Positions 59,622-64,000 of a stretch of DNA of 64,000 bases are shown here, in pieces; within the stretch, counting starts at the first letter, position 1; every line of letters begins with the position of its first letter. A program made the position numbers and the translations under genes. The notes under the pieces are model-generated. The model ran no database searches and was not told where the DNA came from. It was given only the letters and a program-made list of their open reading frames with translations. The stretch is from Hemileia vastatrix (Eukaryota; Basidiomycota; Pucciniomycetes; Pucciniales; Zaghouaniaceae): NCBI GenBank assembly GCA_030280995.1, contig JASXTE010000013.1, positions 9,145,001-9,209,000 of the forward strand, given 5' to 3'.

Positions 59622-61330
59622 TTAGAAGGTCATCCTTTTTTATTTACTTTAATAAATGGCTCAATTATAATACCCAACACTTATTAATGTTTCCCAAACT
59701 CAATAACAAATTTCTCATATGAAATATTAGCTTCTAATATAAGAAGTTTATCTATAGATGATATTCAACATGTGATTTTACTTTTTAGATTCAGCTAAAA
59801 TTAAACAAAAGGAGAAATCATGAATATGTGTATAAATGGTAACCATATGTTACTTAGAGGATTGTGAAATTCACTCATCAGAATGGTTTAAGTATTAAAA
59901 AAAATTGAGGTCATTATTTTCTAGTATTTGAAACTAATTAGGAAATTATTCTAAAAATATATTGTAATGTGTATCATGTTTAAAAAGTTGGAAATATGAT
60001 TTTTGAAAATTGTGAGTTTCTTATGAGATACCAAGCTTTAGTTTTCATTGTTTCAAGTAGAATAGAATTTTAGTATTAGAAATTGAAAGCAATGTACCAT
60101 TATCAGATTTTAACTGTGTTCTACTTATAGAATGATTACATAACATTAAACATTATTTAAATCAAAAAGGTTTAAAAGATATTTAGAATTTTGCCAAATT
60201 TCACCATTTATTAATCTTTGATTTGAAAACAAACTATGATGTTCACTCACTAGAAATAAGCAATCCCAATTTTAACATAATTTATCAATCCAAAAATAAT
60301 GAGTCAATTAACATGAAAATATATATTATTTCAAAAGCAAATCTCTAGATTTAAAATATGATGCTTTAATGAAAAATTATTACAAAACTTTAATGCAATG
60401 AAGTCTCTTAAAAAATTCAAAAATAGAATATCAAAACAAGTAATTTCTGCAAAAAAAACTACTAACTATTGTAGATAAAGCATAAAAATAAGTCATATTT
60501 TTAAAAAAAATGATCTAACAATATTTATTTTTGTTAAAAAAATCAAAACATTGTTAAGTTTGCTTGTTATAATAATGTTAAAATCCACTAAACATTATCT
60601 AAAGGTGGTAAAATATGTTAAAAATATGTTGAATTTTGTGAGATAAAAATCAACAATTTTGTATCATTTCCTGTTGTGCTATGACTTTATTCCACCCTTT
60701 TTATCTGATTCTTTCAGTATTACTTTGCTATGATCACTAGTTTTCAAGTTAAAATTTACAAATGTTCATTATACTTGATAATATGAAAAATAACTCAAAC
60801 TTTTATAACTAAAAAATAAGATTTTGTAACTCCTTCTTTCAATCAATATTTGAAGAAATTTTTAGTTTATTTGAGTAATGATTTTAAGAATAACAAAAAA
60901 TTTGAAATTCACAAGGAATTATTTCCAGAGACTATAATTATTTACTTGTGTAATGCATGAGCTACTTATCAATGATGTAAAACATCAGAAAAGTAAGTTA
61001 TAGTTATAAATCTACATATTATACTGTTTCTGGTATATATATCTTCAATAAATCTTTTAAACTTATCTTAGCCTACATACCACACAATAGAAAATCATTA
61101 TATTAAAAAAGGAAAAAATTCTATGATAATATCATAAAGAAGGGTAACCATGGATTAATATTCCATAAAAATGGTTAATAAAATTTTAAGAGAACCTAAA
61201 TCAGTATTCTTTCATCAAAATATATCCTTTTTGTCTTTGTAATTTATTCCAAACAAATTTTTTGAAAGTTGAATCTATATATCTAATGCCAAAACCACTA
61301 TTAAGTTCCCTCTTAGACTTTTTAAGAAAT

Positions 61331-61361
<31 letters not shown>

Positions 61362-63266
61362 TATTTATCAAAAATTGAAATAAAGAATAAAAACATAATT
61401 TTATTTACCTTTAATTATTTAAATATAGAGTATTTTCAGAATGCATTGTGGTTACTTGTGAAGGTTAGAAGATTTGAAGTTGGATTTATGAGTTTTTAGA
61501 AGGGCAAATATTGTAAAATTCTTTCATAAATATTTATTTCATAGTTTCAAATGTTGAAATCTACAAACTAATGGGATTTAAAATTATATTGAGATTTAAA
61601 ATCTGTTTTCCACTCAAGTAAAATAAAATAAAATGATGATATCAAAATTGAAATTAAGTTTAAACTTTTGATATGCTCTATCTTCAATTTTATTGATAGT
61701 GCATCAAAAATTTAATAATATTTTTTTCCTTCATCACTTTTTACATAAAATATAGTTTTATCATTTTATGAATTAAAGATTGCTTATATAAATTTAACAT
61801 TTATGTCAACTGTTTATGACTATTAATCTATATAATAAATTTTTTAGAAGAAAAAATAACATCAGTATATACTGACTTTGAAATTATTAAATTTAAAATA
61901 GTTTACAGGTAGATAATGAAGGGTGATTTCATTTTTGAATATGAATGATAGAAGTCTTCTTTTGTCAATTTTAATTTTTTTTGAGCTCAAATGTATCCAC
62001 CTCAACTTATGTAAGAATAAAAATTATTTTTATTGAAATTTACATGAGAAAGTATGCCTATTATTCAAAATCAAACTTGCTCTAATGGTGTTTTTCAATC
62101 ATTATTTCCATTCATAACAATAAAAAACATTTCAATTTGCTGATGTTTTAGTTTTTGATATCCCCAAGTTTATATCTCAGGTGTACTATTCACAAAATTA
62201 TTAAAAATATAATTTTCAAAATACATGATAAACTTGAAAGTGAGGGGGCATTAAATTTTAAAAAATGAATTCTAAATTCAGGATGGATAGTATTTTTTCT
62301 ATTTTCACAAATGAACAATTTTTTGTTTCAATTAATCCAGAAAGAAAATTTTGTTGTAAGCATATTATATTATATTTATTATGATTTTAAATACTATATT
62401 TTCAAGATTTGTGTTTAATATTTCCTGTGAAAGTTAATGATAATGTGAGTTTTAAGTAAGCTTGAAGAAATTTAATCAATAGGCATATTGGATATTTAAA
62501 ATAATATTTTGCTCCAATCTTGAATCATCCTGAGCTAAAAAATATCCCAAATAAGGTTTTTGTGGGTCAATTTGGATTTAAGTAGGATTAAGTGAGGTTT
62601 AATAAAGAACAGATAAAAGGCTAAATTCATTACTAGTGACTTTTTTCTCAAAATAGTTATAAAATATGTATCATTCTGGAATCAAGCTTCAATAAAGTTG
62701 AATTGAAACAGAGATAATTTCTAGCAGCACAACACCATATTTACAAAGGTGTAAAATACCTCAAATATTACTCATAATATAGGAAGGCAAGGAATCTACA
62801 AAATTCACATTTCAAACGAGGATTTATATTTTGAATTTGAAATTGAAAAATGGAATATTATTTTCCAATTTAAATATCTATTAGTCATTTTACCAAAATT
62901 TTTCAGTAATCAGATTGAATTTTGATGGTATTTTGTTGTAGATTAATCATTTTGATGAGCCATTTACTCAAAATTACTGGTTTCGTTTCTAATATTCCAT
63001 GTGAAATTCATTACAAATCTTTTTGAAAGTGAATAGTTGACATATTGGATATGGAAAAGCTTATGTTAGATCAAAGTGAGATCAAAGGGAGTTCAACTGA
63101 TGATCAAATTAGGATTTTACAAGATCAAATGGTGATCAATGTAGGTTCATCTTGAGCTCAATTTGTGACAAATCTCTTACTAAATGTAAGGCCAAACAAT
63201 TTCCTACATGGTGATGATGTGTGCATAATTCAAGCATAGATTTGTGGCTCAACGGAGTTCAAGCAA
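59378..63266. other. Right part of giant element, no gene seen
   Basis: About 3.9 kb of AT-rich sequence without a supported frame. An alternating TA run covers about 59579-59613 and a shorter one about 61331-61361. Close to the right terminal repeat, five GATCAA words occur in 75 bp (63067-63141), possible subterminal repeats. Confidence 0.5.
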
Positions 63267-63306
63267 GGGGTATTGCTAGCAATACCCCCCCAGTTTTTCT
63301 GTGGTG
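63267..63306 (-). repeat. Right terminal inverted repeat of giant element
   Basis: The reverse complement reads CACCACAGAAAAACT, seven G, TATTGCTAGCAATA and CCCC, matching the left repeat at 37 of 40 positions. The inner 22 bases (63267-63288) are the same perfect palindrome. Confidence 0.9.
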
Positions 63307-64000
63307 ATTGGGTAAGTGGTAAAGCTATGACTTGGTAATTTTTAATATAGTGTCTATAGTATCCACAAATTCCTAAAAAACTCTGTAGCTCTCTAACTGT
63401 ATTAGGAGCCTTCACCTGTTGTATGGCTGCCACTTTTTTCTGAACATCCATCAGAGACATCCAAAATTCAGAAGTAAATTTAGGGTCTCTGTCAGATATT
63501 ATGGCTTTAGGAAAACCAGCAGTATTAAACATATGAGACCACCATAAGAAAGCAAATTCTTTAGTGGAAACATCTTTGTGGGTAGGGATAAATTTACACA
63601 ATTTTGTGAATCTGTCCACAATAACCCAACAAGAGTTATAACTGTCTTTACCAGCAATAGGTAATCCTGTTACAAAGTCCATGTTTATTATTTGCCATGG
63701 AGCATCAGGAGGTTCAATATGTTGCATTAATCCTGCTCTTTTACCAGTTAATCTTTTTGATTTTTGGCATGAATCACAGGATTCAACATATAATTTTGTG
63801 TCCTCAGACATATTAGCCCACCAAGCAGTGTTCTTAATTCTGATCATTGTTTTTTCAAGATCAAAATGTCCAGCTAATATGTCATCATGACAAATTTTCA
63901 AGATGATTTCATTCATAGAAGGAGGAATAACAATAACATTACTCAACTTTCTTCTATTATATAGATATCCTTCATAAATTGAAAATTTTCCTTTTTCCAA
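63307..64000 (-). pseudogene. Ty3 fragment E: upstream half of copy C, rearranged
   Basis: Reading on the - strand from the window edge, integrase sequence (GKFSIYEGYLYNRRKLSN ... HHCC ... MDFVTGLP ... ISDRDPKF) runs to MSLMDV near 63450 and is then joined directly to the RT C-terminal segment KVAAIQQVKAPNTVREL ... YQVIALPLTQ, which normally lies upstream of integrase. It stops at 63307 exactly where copy C resumes. So the interrupted copy already held a partial duplication of pol (integrase core fused back to RT). The 5' remainder is beyond the window. Confidence 0.88.

Larger units (their letters stand above)
26308..63306. mobile_element. Giant CACTA/EnSpm-like DNA transposon, 36,999 bp
   Basis: The left end (26308-26347) and the reverse complement of the right end (63267-63306) match at 37 of 40 bases: C-R-CCACAGAAAA, two or three variable bases, seven G, then a palindrome. 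Both ends are flanked by ATT (26305-26307 and 63307-63309). Outside, the retrotransposon reading frame is continuous across the gap (IALPLTQ from the right fragment, LTRKYVAF from the left), and an uninterrupted copy at 56370-56410 shows the empty-site sequence with a single ATT in reverse. A Tnp2-type transposase lies inside. Three-base duplications and CAC-type termini are known for CACTA elements. Without nested copy D the element is about 27 kb. Confidence 0.88.

Overview
The window is AT-rich eukaryotic DNA made almost entirely of mobile elements and their cargo. Short GT-AG introns (about 55-80 bp), a basidiomycete-type Tnp2 transposase, a Tet-like 2OG-Fe(II) oxygenase of the kind expanded in Pucciniales, and a Myb-like/coiled-coil gene of a type I associate with rusts all suggest a fungus, most likely a rust with a repeat-swollen genome. 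The organism is an inference; no ordinary housekeeping gene is present.

Left part (1-23334). Copy A (1-8317, + strand) is a decayed chromodomain-bearing Ty3/Gypsy retrotransposon whose 3' LTR sits inside a PIF/Harbinger transposase gene (8318-8869, - strand). A second Harbinger pseudogene (about 10155-11231, + strand) has a related terminus. A C/T-rich to G/A-rich fold-back minisatellite (11245-11979) abuts copy B (11980-20739, - strand), a complete but broken member of the same Ty3 family. A roughly 100-bp tandem array and a degenerate Myb-like/coiled-coil gene follow (21178-23237).

Main discovery (23335-64000). Two remnants of one Ty3 copy, 23335-26307 and 63307-64000, are the two sides of a single broken reading frame. 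Between them lies a 36,999-bp element (26308-63306) with 40-bp terminal inverted repeats (37 of 40 bases matching, starting C-R-C-C-A-C-A-G and ending in a 22-bp perfect palindrome) and a 3-bp target duplication ATT. Together with its internal Tnp2 transposase this marks it as a giant CACTA/EnSpm-like DNA transposon. Its cargo, in order: an SNF2 helicase (+), an uncharacterised gene (-), the transposase (+), a second uncharacterised gene apparently distantly related to the first (+), a 1.9-kb array of about 20 regularly spaced 20-24-bp palindromes, a third uncharacterised multi-exon gene (+), a Tet-like dioxygenase (-), and a 0.74-kb run of about 13 consecutive, sequence-unrelated hairpins. 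Most cargo genes carry one or two lesions, so this copy is probably not autonomous now.

Nested inside the giant element is copy D (49340-59377, + strand), a full-length Ty3 element with 828-bp LTRs about 99% identical by eye and a perfect ATTTT duplication. A 1,177-bp solo LTR of another family (ATCCC duplication) sits in D's leader. The order of events on the right is therefore: chimeric Ty3 copy, then giant CACTA, then copy D, then the foreign LTR element that became a solo LTR.

The Ty3 family has an unusual 5' leader. Conserved splice sites (GTAAGT and a pyrimidine tract ending CAG) bracket a leader intron containing a series of small hairpins of pattern CAG-TT-GAY/RTC-CTG, with compensatory base changes. 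A second 58-bp intron lies in the gag N-terminus.
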